From assembly GCA_012523085.1 (NCBI GenBank), contig JAAYJC010000015.1, forward strand, positions 1 through 64,000: 64,000 nt of DNA, read 5' to 3'. The notes below the pieces were generated by a model. The model had not been told where the DNA came from. It made no database searches and saw only the letters and a list, made by a program, of their open reading frames with translations. The translations under genes and the position numbers were made by a program. Below, one piece after another: positions 27,081-36,427 of this stretch (its first letter is position 1; each line of letters opens with the position of its first letter). This DNA is from Clostridiales bacterium (lineage in GTDB: Bacteria > Bacillota > Clostridia > Oscillospirales > Oscillospiraceae).

Positions 27081-28354
27081 TCGTTCTCGGCGGAGGACCC
27101 GCCGGTTACATGGCTGCCGAACATGCCGCACGTGCGAGGCTCAGCGTATGCTTATTTGAACAGAGGGCTCTGGGCGGTGTCTGCCTGAACGAGGGCTGCA
27201 TACCCAGTAAGGCCTTGCTCCACAGTGTAAAGCTTTATGAATATGTAAGTGGCGGTGCGGTTTACAGCGGTGTCTCCTGTCAAAACCCGGTTTTTGATTA
27301 TAAGGCCGCCGTTTTACACAAAGACAAAGTTGTGGAAACTCTGGTCGGCGGCATTGAGGCTACTTTGAAATCTTTGAGCATTACGGTAAAACGCGAACAC
27401 GCGGTCATTGAAGGCCGCGACAACGGCGGCTTTCGCGTTGGCGGGCAAACGGGCAAAAATTTGCTCATCGCAACGGGAAGCGAGCCAATTCTTCCGGCAA
27501 TCAAGGGCATTGAGACCTGCTTAACCAACCGGGAGATTCTAGCGCTGACCTGCGTCCCAAAATCTCTTGCGATTGTCGGCGGCGGCGCGGTCGGACTTGA
27601 AATGGCATATTTGTTCAATTCAGCCGGCTCAATGGTTACCGTGTACGAGATGCAAAACAAGATTGCCGGTCCCTTTGACAGTGAAATATCGAATCTTCTG
27701 CAAAAAAACCTTGAAAAAAAGGGTATTGCATTCAAGCTCGGTGAAAACGTACAGGATATCGCCGATTTAAACGCTGAATCAGTTTTAATGAGCGTTGGCA
27801 GACGCATGAAAATAAATAACATCGGACTGGAAACACTTGGTATCCATACCGACAACGGCGCGATTATCACGGACGATCAGATGAGAACCAATGTACCCGG
27901 CGTGTATGCCGCGGGCGACTGCATCGGCGGGCCCATGCTTGCTCATACCGCCTACCGCGAAGCGGAGGTCGCCGTCAACACGATGCTGGGAAAAAAGGAC
28001 TTTATGCGGTATGATGCGATCCCATCCGTGATTTACACGAACCCGGAGGCCGCGGGCTGCGGCGAAACTTTGCTATCTGCGCGGGAAAAGGGCATTCAAG
28101 CTACGGAAAAAAGGGTTTCGATGTGCTACAGCGGCCGTTATGTCGCTGAAAACGAAAACGGAAACGGGATCTGCAAGCTGGTTGTCAGCGAAGAAAGGGT
28201 GATCGGCGCACATATGCTCGGCAATCCCTCCAGCGAAATCATTGCTCTGTCCTCAATGGCCATTGAAAATCAAATGACATTGCGCCGCCTGCAAAAGGTG
28301 ATTTTTCCGCACCCCTCGGTCAGTGAGATTATCCGTGAAGCCGCCTTTTCCTGA
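27068..28354 (+). CDS. lpdA: Dihydrolipoyl dehydrogenase (E3), compact form
   Basis: FAD/NAD-dependent disulfide reductase that reoxidises E2 dihydrolipoamide. Evident are the FAD motif LIVLGGGPAGYMAA, the redox pair in GGVCLNEGCIPSK (Cys39, Cys44), the NAD motif IVGGGAVGLEMA and the C-terminal catalytic HPSVSE. At 428 aa it is about 35-45 residues shorter than usual. Part of the loss lies in the NAD domain, where DIADLNAESVLMSVGRR replaces a longer beta-hairpin segment. The start is TTG 10 nt after AAGGAG, inside the E2 3' end, which couples the two genes. Confidence 0.93.
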   Translation: MFDLIVLGGGPAGYMAAEHAARARLSVCLFEQRALGGVCLNEGCIPSKALLHSVKLYEYVSGGAVYSGVSCQNPVFDYKAAVLHKDKVVETLVGGIEATLKSLSITVKREHAVIEGRDNGGFRVGGQTGKNLLIATGSEPILPAIKGIETCLTNREILALTCVPKSLAIVGGGAVGLEMAYLFNSAGSMVTVYEMQNKIAGPFDSEISNLLQKNLEKKGIAFKLGENVQDIADLNAESVLMSVGRRMKINNIGLETLGIHTDNGAIITDDQMRTNVPGVYAAGDCIGGPMLAHTAYREAEVAVNTMLGKKDFMRYDAIPSVIYTNPEAAGCGETLLSAREKGIQATEKRVSMCYSGRYVAENENGNGICKLVVSEERVIGAHMLGNPSSEIIALSSMAIENQMTLRRLQKVIFPHPSVSEIIREAAFS

Positions 28355-28510
28355 CCTTATCTCCGGCTATCCGTTAATCTTTGGAAAACACAGTCAAACA
28401 ATACGCCACACACGCGAGTCTCGCATGTTAATTTAGTATGATACCGCGGCCTTAATTGATAAAAGCTGTTATCTCTTTATGACAGGACAACGGTCGCAGG
28501 AGGAAACAAA

Positions 28511-30973
28511 ATGCCCCAGAACCAATTTGTCGACCCGCAAGAAGCGCGGGCTGCCGGTAAACTTGAATTTCAGCCGATTTTGCTCAATCAATATGCTGTT
28601 CCGTTTCGCGAAGCGGCAAGAGAATATTCGAAAGCGGACCTGATGGGTATCTACCGCGATATGTCAATGATCCGGGAATTTGAATCCATGCTCTACAGCA
28701 TACGCACGACCAAACAGTATAACAAGATACCCTACGCTTATACGGGACCTGCGCATCTGTATTCCGGGCAGGAAGCAGCCGCGGTCGGTATGGCTTATAC
28801 GCTTAGTAAAAACGATGTGATTTTCGGAAGCCACCGCAGCCACGGCGAGGTCCTGGCCAAGGGTTTTTCGGCAATCAAAAAGCTTCCGGAGGACGAACTG
28901 TATCGGATCATGAGGGATGTATCGGGTGGTGCGATACTAGCACCGGTGGAAACCCGCAACACATCCGGAAATATCTGGGATCTTGCCGGCGATTTTCTGC
29001 TCTATGGGTTTATGTCCGAGCTGTTTGGCCGGGAAAGCGGATTCGCCCGCGGACTCGGCAACTCGATGCATGTGTTCTTTACACCTTTCGGTATTTACCC
29101 GAACAATGCGATCGTCGGCGGCTCAGCCGGTATCTCGGCGGGTGCGGCGCTGTTCAAAAAAGTGAACCGGAAGCCCGGAATTGTAGTATGCAATATCGGA
29201 GACGGGAGTCTTGGATGCGGTCCGGTCTGGGAGGCGCTGAATTTTGCGGCACAGGATCAATTTACGAAGCTCTGGGAGGACGGCCGGCGCGGCGGCTTGC
29301 CGCTGCTGTTCAACTTCTTAAATAATTTTTATGGTATGGGCGGCCAGACCAGCGGCGAAACGATGGCCTACGACATCCTCGCCAGAATCGGCGCCGGTAT
29401 ATCCCCGACCCAACTACATGCCGAACGCATCGACGGATACAATCCGCTGGCTGTCATCGACGCCTTTTCGCGCAAACGCAAGCTGCTGGAGGATAATAAA
29501 GGCCCGGTTTTGCTGGACACGATTACATACCGTTATGTGGGTCACAGCGCGACCGACGCCTCGACCTACCGGACAAAGGAGGAAATCGGAGCTTGGCAGC
29601 GGCAGGATTCGATAGCGGCTTTTCGCGGTGAGCTCCTCCGTTCAGGCACTGCCTCTGAAAGTGAGCTTGAGGAGGTAACAGAAAACATCAAAGAGCGCAT
29701 AACGCGCATTTTTCGTCTTTCCATTGATGATGAAATATCTCCGCGCATGGATTTGACGAAGAGCCCTGACAGTATCCGAAAATATATGCTCAGCAACGGT
29801 CATCGTGAGACCATGGCGGAAGGCGTTCCCGAAACTATGAAGCCGTTGAGCGAAAACACACGCGTGAAAAAGCTTGAGGCAAAGGCGCGTTTTGCCCTTG
29901 ATGCCGACGGCAAGGAAATCAGTAAGCTCAAGCAATTTTCCATCCGTGACGCGCTGTTTGAAGCCATTATCCGTAAATTCTACAAGGACCCGACACTGAT
30001 CGCTTTCGGCGAAGACAACCGCGATTGGGGCGGCGCATTCGGCGTATACGGCGGACTGACCGAAAGCCTTCCCTATCACCGATTCTTCAACACGCCGATC
30101 TCGGAAAGCGCAATCGTCGCGGCCGCGGTCGGTTATGGCTTGATGGGCGGGCGCGCAATCCCTGAGCTGATGTACTGCGACTTTTTGGGACGGGCCGGAG
30201 ACGAGGTGTTCAACCAGCTGGCCAAGTGGCAGAGCATGAGCGCGGGTGTGCTGACGATGCCGGTGGTGCTCCGCGTTTCCGTCGGCTCCAAATACGGCGC
30301 TCAGCACGCACAGGACTGGACAGCCCTGACAGCGCATATCCCCGGTCTTAAGGTTTGTTTTCCCGCAACGCCCTATGATGCCAAGGGTTTAATGACAGCG
30401 GCGCTGAACGGCACAGACCCCGTCGTCTTTTTTGAAAGCCAGAAGCTTTACGATATGGGTGAACGGTTTCATCCGGTACCGGAAGCGGATTATGAAATTC
30501 CCATCGGCCTGCCGGATATCAAGCGCAAGGGCTCGGACATTACGATTCTGACCATCGGCGCTTCCCTATATGCCGGTCTCGAGGCAGCGAATATGCTTAT
30601 TGGCAAGGGGCTTTCCGCTGAAGTAATCGACGCACGCAGTCTCGTTCCGTTTGACTACAGCCTGCTTGTGGATAGCGTCAAAAAGACCGGGCGGCTCGTG
30701 CTTGTCTCCGACGCCTGCGAACGCGGCAGCTTTTTAAACGATATAGCCCGCAATCTGACCGAATTTGCTTTTGACTTCCTTGACGCACCCCCTGTCGTGA
30801 TCGGAGCGCCAAATGTCATTTCACCATGCCCCGAGCTTGAAAACCTGTATTATCCTCAAGCGGAATGGATTCTCGACGCCATTCACGAAAAAATTCTGCC
30901 CCTGAGCTGTCATACGCCAAAGCTCTCTTTCCAAACCGTCGAGAAAATACGGCGCGCACGGCTTGGTACTTAA
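28511..30973 (+). CDS. 2-oxoacid dehydrogenase E1, alpha and beta subunits fused
   Basis: Thiamine-diphosphate enzyme that decarboxylates the 2-oxo substrate and reductively acylates lipoyl-E2. The 820-aa chain joins an E1-alpha domain (about 40-440; RDMSMIREFE, GSHRSHGEVLAKG, ThDP motif starting GDGS and ending FNFLNN) and an E1-beta domain (about 470-810; IRDALFEAI, AFGEDNRDWGG, VIDARSLVPFD). Most bacteria encode these as two genes. Between GDGS and NN there are about a dozen more residues than usual (DQFTKLWEDGRRGG region). There is a 40-residue N-terminal extension. AGGAGG precedes the ATG. It lies 156 nt after E3, with no clear terminator between. Confidence 0.93.
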   Translation: MPQNQFVDPQEARAAGKLEFQPILLNQYAVPFREAAREYSKADLMGIYRDMSMIREFESMLYSIRTTKQYNKIPYAYTGPAHLYSGQEAAAVGMAYTLSKNDVIFGSHRSHGEVLAKGFSAIKKLPEDELYRIMRDVSGGAILAPVETRNTSGNIWDLAGDFLLYGFMSELFGRESGFARGLGNSMHVFFTPFGIYPNNAIVGGSAGISAGAALFKKVNRKPGIVVCNIGDGSLGCGPVWEALNFAAQDQFTKLWEDGRRGGLPLLFNFLNNFYGMGGQTSGETMAYDILARIGAGISPTQLHAERIDGYNPLAVIDAFSRKRKLLEDNKGPVLLDTITYRYVGHSATDASTYRTKEEIGAWQRQDSIAAFRGELLRSGTASESELEEVTENIKERITRIFRLSIDDEISPRMDLTKSPDSIRKYMLSNGHRETMAEGVPETMKPLSENTRVKKLEAKARFALDADGKEISKLKQFSIRDALFEAIIRKFYKDPTLIAFGEDNRDWGGAFGVYGGLTESLPYHRFFNTPISESAIVAAAVGYGLMGGRAIPELMYCDFLGRAGDEVFNQLAKWQSMSAGVLTMPVVLRVSVGSKYGAQHAQDWTALTAHIPGLKVCFPATPYDAKGLMTAALNGTDPVVFFESQKLYDMGERFHPVPEADYEIPIGLPDIKRKGSDITILTIGASLYAGLEAANMLIGKGLSAEVIDARSLVPFDYSLLVDSVKKTGRLVLVSDACERGSFLNDIARNLTEFAFDFLDAPPVVIGAPNVISPCPELENLYYPQAEWILDAIHEKILPLSCHTPKLSFQTVEKIRRARLGT

Positions 30974-31003
30974 CACTTACCTTTTATCATAGGCGGTGAA
31001 GCG

Positions 31004-31984
31004 ATGGTCTTTCTGGAGACCGGCTCAACGGACTGTTTTTTCAATATGGCCTTTGAGGAATATGTTTTTGAGCAGTTCGATTGGCGAGAAAGCTACTTTA
31101 GTCTTTGGCAGAACGAGAATGCGGTTGTGGTCGGACGGCATCAGAATACGGTTGCTGAAATTAACCGGAATTTTGTGTGTGAACATGATATTCAGGTCGT
31201 GCGAAGGCTGTCAGGCGGCGGCGCGGTATATCACGATAGTGGAAACTTAAACTTTACATTTATCACAGACGCCCGAAATACGGACAATGCGCATGATTTC
31301 GTCTATTTTATCAAACCCGTACTTCGTGCGCTTACCGACATCGGCGTTTTCGCGGTGATGTCCGGGCGCAACGATCTGACCATCGACGGCCGCAAATTCT
31401 CCGGTAACGCACAGTATACGCGCCACGGCCGCGTTTTGCATCACGGAACTCTGCTGTTTAACACAAACCTGCAGTTCCTTGAAGCGGCCCTGACACCGTC
31501 AACGCTCAAGCTGCAAAGCAAGGGTGTTTCTTCCATCAAAAGCCGCGTAACCAATATCAGCGAGCACACCGACGCGACGATGGGTGATTTCCGCAGGCTT
31601 CTGCTCAATTCCCTGTTTCCCTCAGGCGTTATGAAAAGAGACCTTACACGCGATGCAATCGGCGAAATTAACGAACTGCGCGACAGGAAATACGCAGCCT
31701 GGGAATGGAATTACAGCCAATCGCCGCCTTATACAATGAAAACGGAAAAGCAATTCGCATTCGGCTTCGTCGAATTGCTTTTGGACATTAAAAACGGCAC
31801 GATTAAAAACGTGCGTATATTCGGCGACTTTTTCAGCCAGACCGATATTTCCCCTCTGGAATCGGCTTTAATAGGCGCACGACCGACTTTTAACGGTATC
31901 CTCGACACTTTGGCCGATCGCAGTATAACAGCTGATACATTCATCATAGGTATGCACAACGAAGACCTGGCAGGAATGCTTTAG
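31004..31984 (+). CDS. lplA: Lipoate--protein ligase
   Basis: Attaches free lipoate, via lipoyl-AMP, to the lysine of lipoyl domains. The 326-aa protein has the BirA/LplA catalytic landmarks VVVGRHQNT, RRLSGGGAVYHDSGNLNFTF (about 66-85) and the lysine in DGRKFSGNAQYT, plus the C-terminal accessory domain found in two-domain ligases (TEKQFAFGFVELLLDIKNG). It sits 30 nt after E1, so its target is almost certainly the E2 of the same cluster. The pairing makes the complex dependent on scavenged lipoate, since no lipA or lipB is in view. Confidence 0.95.
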   Translation: MVFLETGSTDCFFNMAFEEYVFEQFDWRESYFSLWQNENAVVVGRHQNTVAEINRNFVCEHDIQVVRRLSGGGAVYHDSGNLNFTFITDARNTDNAHDFVYFIKPVLRALTDIGVFAVMSGRNDLTIDGRKFSGNAQYTRHGRVLHHGTLLFNTNLQFLEAALTPSTLKLQSKGVSSIKSRVTNISEHTDATMGDFRRLLLNSLFPSGVMKRDLTRDAIGEINELRDRKYAAWEWNYSQSPPYTMKTEKQFAFGFVELLLDIKNGTIKNVRIFGDFFSQTDISPLESALIGARPTFNGILDTLADRSITADTFIIGMHNEDLAGML

Positions 31985-32020
31985 CATGAAAATTTTTATT
32001 ATATAAGGAGATGTGCATTC

Positions 32021-33439
32021 ATGGGCAAAATCATTACCCTTGGCGTTGCCCCGGTCAAGCGTTCCTTTCTGAGCATGGACGCGGCCAAGACGCAGAAAGA
32101 CAAGTTTATGTCGGTTATCCGCAGTTTAAAACCTGATCTGTTGAACATTGTGGACATCGACGATCTCTGCGAAAATGGGATAGCCCGGGAGGAGAATGTT
32201 GTGCCGAGAGCGGTAAAGAAATTTGCCGATGCCGGTATCGACGCTCTGTTTATCCCCTTCTGCGATTTCGGCGAGGAAACGGTCGCAGCCGGCATTGCCT
32301 CGGCCTTCAAGCTTCCGACGCTGGTCTGGGGTGCGCGCGACGAAAAGCCGAACACCGATCTTGCACGCGGCAGAGACACCCAATGCGGTATGTTCGCCGC
32401 AACAAAAGTCATGCGGAATTATGGCGTCACCTTCAGTTACATATATAATGTGGCATCCGATGATCCCGCTTTTGCGGAAGGGTTTTTAAACTTTATCCGT
32501 TTTTCTGCGATCATCAGGGATATAAACGGCCTGCGTATTTTGAAAATCGGCGACAGACCTTCCTCTTTTTTGAGCGTTATGGCAAACGATGCAAATTTGG
32601 TTAACCGCTTCAAGATTACAACGGTACCCGTCTCCCCCAGCTCGCTGACCGGACGTGCGATGCGCATGATCGATGAAAACGACCCGGAATTCGAGACCTA
32701 CTGTACAAGCATTAAAGCAAGGTTTGATCCGATCAAAACGATGCCTCCTTTCCCCGGTATGCCCGAAGTCAAATTTGAGGACAGCTTAAAAAAGGCCGCG
32801 GCCTTGAAGCTCGCCATCGGCAGGGTAATGCAGGAACAAAACTGTTCCGCGGCCTCCTTTGAATGCTGGTCGGCATTCTCCTTCGGTTTCGGTGTATGTC
32901 CCTGCTTCGCCATTGGCGATCTCACCGACGAAGGCTTTCCGATATCCTGCGAATGCGATGTAAACGGCGCTGTCACAATGGCTATTTTGCGTGCCTGCGC
33001 ATTGTATGAAGACTCTTGTTTTTTGGCGGACCTGACGATCCGCCATCCGCAAAACGACAACGCCGAGCTTTTATGGCACTGCGGACCGTTCCCGTATTCC
33101 CTGCGCGCAAAAGACGCTAAGCCCGGTCTGGACAACTGGCAGGAAACATTTGAGCTCAAGCAGGGTGACCTTACGCTTTGCCGCTTCGACGAAATGGGTG
33201 GAGAGTATTCTCTGTTCGCCGGTGAGGGCAAAACCACCACAGGTCCCGAAACCACCGGAACCTATGTCTGGCTTGAGGTGGACAATTGGAAGCGCTGGGA
33301 AGAAAAGCTGATGTTCGGCCCTTACATTCATCATATCGGCGGTATATACGGCAAGTATCTGCCCGTTTTACGGGAAGCCGCCCGTTATCTGAACGTGAAG
33401 TTTGACAATGCGCACGAACAGGGCATATACAGCTTATAG
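32021..33439 (+). CDS. L-fucose/L-arabinose isomerase-like protein
   Basis: A 472-aa protein of the FucI/AraA superfamily, which in known members interconverts aldoses and ketoses using Mn2+. The N-terminal half looks like the family's substrate-binding domains (DALFIPFCDFGEETVAAG, LPTLVWGARDE), with SFECWSAF, the metal-site segment CPCFAIGDLTDEGFPISCE and a C-terminal HHIGGIYGKY. Many relatives are annotated only as fucose isomerase-like, with untested substrates. AAGGAG lies 10 nt before the ATG. With the FGGY kinase and GalM upstream it suggests an aldose-ketose-ketose phosphate route. Confidence 0.8.
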   Translation: MGKIITLGVAPVKRSFLSMDAAKTQKDKFMSVIRSLKPDLLNIVDIDDLCENGIAREENVVPRAVKKFADAGIDALFIPFCDFGEETVAAGIASAFKLPTLVWGARDEKPNTDLARGRDTQCGMFAATKVMRNYGVTFSYIYNVASDDPAFAEGFLNFIRFSAIIRDINGLRILKIGDRPSSFLSVMANDANLVNRFKITTVPVSPSSLTGRAMRMIDENDPEFETYCTSIKARFDPIKTMPPFPGMPEVKFEDSLKKAAALKLAIGRVMQEQNCSAASFECWSAFSFGFGVCPCFAIGDLTDEGFPISCECDVNGAVTMAILRACALYEDSCFLADLTIRHPQNDNAELLWHCGPFPYSLRAKDAKPGLDNWQETFELKQGDLTLCRFDEMGGEYSLFAGEGKTTTGPETTGTYVWLEVDNWKRWEEKLMFGPYIHHIGGIYGKYLPVLREAARYLNVKFDNAHEQGIYSL

Positions 33440-33482
33440 GCGTAAATGACTGCTTAAAATCGAAAAGAAAGGAACTAATTTT

Positions 33483-33995
33483 ATGAAAACAATTAAAGCA
33501 CGGCAGCTTTCACCGGAAGCTTTTCAGAAATACGGCGTATATCAAAACCTGCTGGATACAGACGAGCTGGCGAAAAAGTCTCTTCTGCCTCCGTTCGGTT
33601 TTTTTCCTGATATGATCACACTGGATTTCGATTCACGCAGTCTGCCCACGGTTTCCGTATGCCATGTCACCAGGACTGAAAAGAATATTGTCTCCTTCCT
33701 GGAGGCCCATCAATATACCTGCGAAGGCCTTTTACCGCTTGACGGTGATGTCATCATTTTTGTCGGTGCGGCATTCGGAGAACCCAAAACCTTTTCGGTC
33801 GAAATGCTTGAGGCTTTTATCGTACCCAAAGGCACCTTTGTCAAGCTGAACTCCATGGTTTTGCATGGCACGCAATACCCGGTCAGCGCGCAGGAGGTTC
33901 ACATTCTTTGCCTGCTGCCGGCCCGGACCTTCAAAAACGACATGCTTGCCAATATGATCATGGACGAGGATAAACGAGCGGAAATCGTCTTCTAA
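33483..33995 (+). CDS. AllA-like (ureidoglycolate lyase-type) cupin protein
   Basis: A 170-aa cupin resembling ureidoglycolate lyase: the conserved order is an early cluster around EAHQYTCEGLLPLDGDVIIF, then EAFIVPKGTFVKLNSMVLHG, then a C-terminal beta strand. No other purine-degradation genes are present, so ureidoglycolate is unlikely. AllA-like cupins beside sugar isomerases may act on hydroxy acids or as lyases or epimerases of sugar derivatives; that is inference. AAAGGAAC precedes the ATG. It is the last gene of the GRE3 run, followed by two hairpins. Confidence 0.65.
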   Translation: MKTIKARQLSPEAFQKYGVYQNLLDTDELAKKSLLPPFGFFPDMITLDFDSRSLPTVSVCHVTRTEKNIVSFLEAHQYTCEGLLPLDGDVIIFVGAAFGEPKTFSVEMLEAFIVPKGTFVKLNSMVLHGTQYPVSAQEVHILCLLPARTFKNDMLANMIMDEDKRAEIVF

Positions 33996-34002
33996 ATAGC
34001 GT

Positions 34003-34050
34003 TATGGGACGGGGTTGCTTCTCTTCGGCGAGAAACAGCCCCGTCCCATA
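34003..34050 (+). terminator. Terminator of the GRE3/E2-E3-E1 run
   Basis: TATGGGACGGGG (34003-34014) pairs exactly with CCCCGTCCCATA (34039-34050), with further pairing of CTTCTC and GAGA inside around a TTCGG loop. The T-tract is short (TATTTG), but the stem is very stable. Confidence 0.7.
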
Positions 34051-34064
34051 TTTGCATAAACTCT

Positions 34065-34098
34065 CAGGAGACGGTGACTTTTACATCTCCTGTCTTTT
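34065..34098 (+). terminator. Second hairpin with T-run
   Basis: CAGGAGA (34065-34071) pairs with TCTCCTG (34086-34092), followed by TCTTTTT. It lies just beyond the first terminator and may act as its back-up. Confidence 0.55.
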
Positions 34099-34119
34099 TA
34101 GCTTCCCCTTAATTTCGCT

Positions 34120-35440
34120 TTATGTCAGATAGGCGTCATACATGCTTCGGACGGTCAGCTCTTTCCGGAACTCTTCCAGTGTCATCGATTTGGATAAGTC
34201 GTCTTTTTGCACCTTGACAATCTTGACCTCCGAAGTCGGGATATCGAAATAGTTGTCGCTGAAAACTGTGTCCGCATTCTTCAGCGCCAGCTCCACGAAT
34301 TTTGCAAACGCCTAGGCTGTGCCATACGCCCCAGGAATGCAGATCGCCTCTTGTTTGATCCATCGGGTTATAAAGGTCCGGACCGCTGGAGGGCGAGGAA
34401 TACCAGTAAAATGTATTCGGATCGTACGTATTTGCAAGCTCCGGTAACAGAACCTGTAACAGCTTTATGTAATCCATCTTCAGCTTCGGCGTATATTCCA
34501 AGTCAAATACCCATAAGCCCATCGCGCCCTCGATCTCATTGTTTCCGCACCATAGGCCAAGAGAGGCATGGTGCCGAAGCCGGCGAATGTTGTCGATCGC
34601 TTCCTGTGTCACATTCTCCTTAAATTCGTCAGTCAGGTCATATGCCGCGTTGGCAAACATAAAATCCTGCCATAAAATGATGCCATTTTCATCACAAAGG
34701 TCATAGAAATCATCATCCGGATAATAACCGCCGCCCCAGATGCGCAGCATATTGAAATTGGCCTTCACACAGTCTTTAATCAGTTTCCCGCTTCTTTCTT
34801 TGCTGCGCCTGCCCAGAAGGCTGTCTTCCGGGATGTAATTTGCGCCCATTGCGAAAATCGATACCCCATTCACCGTAAAACTGAAGGATTCTCCCCATTT
34901 GTCCTTTTCCTATTTCACGTTCAAAGAGCGCAGGCCAATTTTGATTCTATTGCTGTCCAGCGGCTCGCTTTCCGCTGCGCCAAGCAAAAACACTTCGACC
35001 GTATAAAGCGGGTGTTCCCCGAAACCGTTCGGCCACCACTGCTTCGGGTTTTCAATATCCAACCGGATATGCTTCGGATTTTCGCCGGTATTCTCTGTTT
35101 TCTCAATTTCGGATTTGTCAGGTCCGATGATCTTTACCGCAGCCTTTACATTCCGCCCGCTCCGATTGAAAACGCTGATGCGAACATCCAACTCAACCTT
35201 AGATTCCAGATGGTTTTGCGTTATGTAAACATCCTCAATTCTGGCGTTCTTGTAGCCTCTGATCGAAATGCTCCGCCATATGCCCATGTCCGGCAGTTTG
35301 GGCCCCCAGTCCCAACCAAACATGCAGTGCGCCTTGCGCAGATAAAACGATCCCTTGGTGGAATCATCACTATTTTTTAAGGGCGCCTCCCGGTAACGGT
35401 TCTCGATGTATTCCACCGGTGCATAAAACACCACAACGCT
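34120..35440 (-). pseudogene. Decayed GH2 beta-mannosidase gene
   Basis: Three pieces of one GH2 beta-mannosidase are readable. Upstream, VEYIENRYREAPL...FGWDWGPKLPDMGIWRSI covers the end of the sugar-binding and Ig-like domains. An in-frame TAG (34910-34912) interrupts it, and the frame continues with FAMGANYIPEDSLLGR, LRIWGGGYYPDD and the acid/base motif LWCGNNEIEG. After HSWGVWHSLG the catalytic domain breaks off and the sequence jumps, in another frame, to the C-terminal domain (FAKFVELALKNADTVFSDNY), ending at 34120. The nucleophile region and the N terminus are missing. It suggests the organism once cut mannosides here, alongside the decayed phosphomannose isomerase. Confidence 0.85.
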
Positions 35441-35503
35441 ATATTAACATGGTATTCTTTTGTAATCTTATGATTTTTTGACGTTTTTTTGAACAATACG
35501 AAC

Positions 35504-35531
35504 ATGACCAATGGACATACCCATTGGTCAT
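35504..35531. promoter_or_regulatory. Inverted repeat upstream of the mannosidase remnant
   Basis: ATGACCAATGG and CCATTGGTCAT form a perfect 11-bp inverted repeat with a 6-bp spacer, about 65 bp upstream of the broken mannosidase gene. It could be an operator for the AraC or ROK regulator encoded beside it, or a hairpin. No T-run adjoins it in either direction. Confidence 0.45.
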
Positions 35532-35719
35532 ACCCATTCGCGGATACCGTTTTTTCTGCAATTGACATCTTCTATCGCATCCCCCTCATCGGACCAGTTT
35601 ATGCAGAAAATGGGCGTTGAGGGCAATTTCTGCCGTATTACCGGCGAAATAAGGCAGAGCGCGCGCCAGCAGAAACACCGGATCTGATCACTTTTTGTTC
35701 GCCGGAGAACGGATATTCG

Positions 35720-36415
35720 ATGAGTGCTATCAGAATTCCTGATGTTTATATCGATCCGGATTTGGAATCGAATGCTGATCTGATCAAGTCAATCAAATAC
35801 GCCACACCGCTGCACAATCATGTTTTTTACGAGTTTTTCTTGATTACCTCCGGAAAATGCCTGCATTTTGTCAATGGTCAGACGCAGAGGCTCAGCGAAG
35901 GCGCGCTGGTATTCATAAGGCCGGAGGACACACATTGTCATGAATATGACGGGAAAAACGACTGTCAATTCATAAATTCAGCATTCATGAACAAAGCGAT
36001 TGCGGAAGTGCTCGACTTTCAGGGAGAGCCTTCGGATTTTCATGAGCTTCTGACCTGTTTAACGCCGCCTTATGCGATGCTTTCCTCATTGGAAAAAGAG
36101 CATTTCATGTCCTGCTGTGAGGATTTCAGGGTACTCAGTACGCTCGATAAAAAAAGCGCGCGCATTCACATCAGAGGAATGCTCGCGGCGTTGCTCACCC
36201 GTTATTTTCTGGTCTGCAGGGATAAGAAAAACGATTATATCCCGCTTTGGTTCGAGTCGCTTCTGACGCAGATGCAGAAGCAGGAGAATTTTACAGCCGG
36301 CATTGAGAAAATGTACGAGCTTTCCGGTCGAAGCTCGGGGCATGTGAACAGGCTGTTCAAGCAGCATTTCGGCATCACGCCCGCAGGTCTGAGAGAGAAA
36401 AAGTTTTTTTCATAA
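35720..36415 (+). CDS. AraC-type regulator, truncated in the DNA-binding domain
   Basis: The N-terminal 130 residues form a cupin-type sensor (TPLHNHVFYEFFLITSGKCLHFVNG, FIRPEDTHCHEY). The C-terminal part has one helix-turn-helix (MYELSGRSSGHVNRLFKQHF) and stops at ITPAGLREKKFFS. Normal AraC proteins continue about 50 residues through a second helix-turn-helix. The frame ends right after an AAAAAG-TTTTTTT stretch, a plausible slippage site, but I see no continuation in other frames before the ROK gene. GGAG is 12 nt upstream of the ATG. It is probably a non-functional or altered regulator, formerly of the mannoside genes. Confidence 0.75.
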   Translation: MSAIRIPDVYIDPDLESNADLIKSIKYATPLHNHVFYEFFLITSGKCLHFVNGQTQRLSEGALVFIRPEDTHCHEYDGKNDCQFINSAFMNKAIAEVLDFQGEPSDFHELLTCLTPPYAMLSSLEKEHFMSCCEDFRVLSTLDKKSARIHIRGMLAALLTRYFLVCRDKKNDYIPLWFESLLTQMQKQENFTAGIEKMYELSGRSSGHVNRLFKQHFGITPAGLREKKFFS

Positions 36416-36427
36416 CGGATTGCCGGA

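Noticed and set aside
33483..33995. AllA-like protein as part of allantoin degradation
   Set aside because: No other purine or allantoin gene accompanies it; the neighbours are sugar enzymes.
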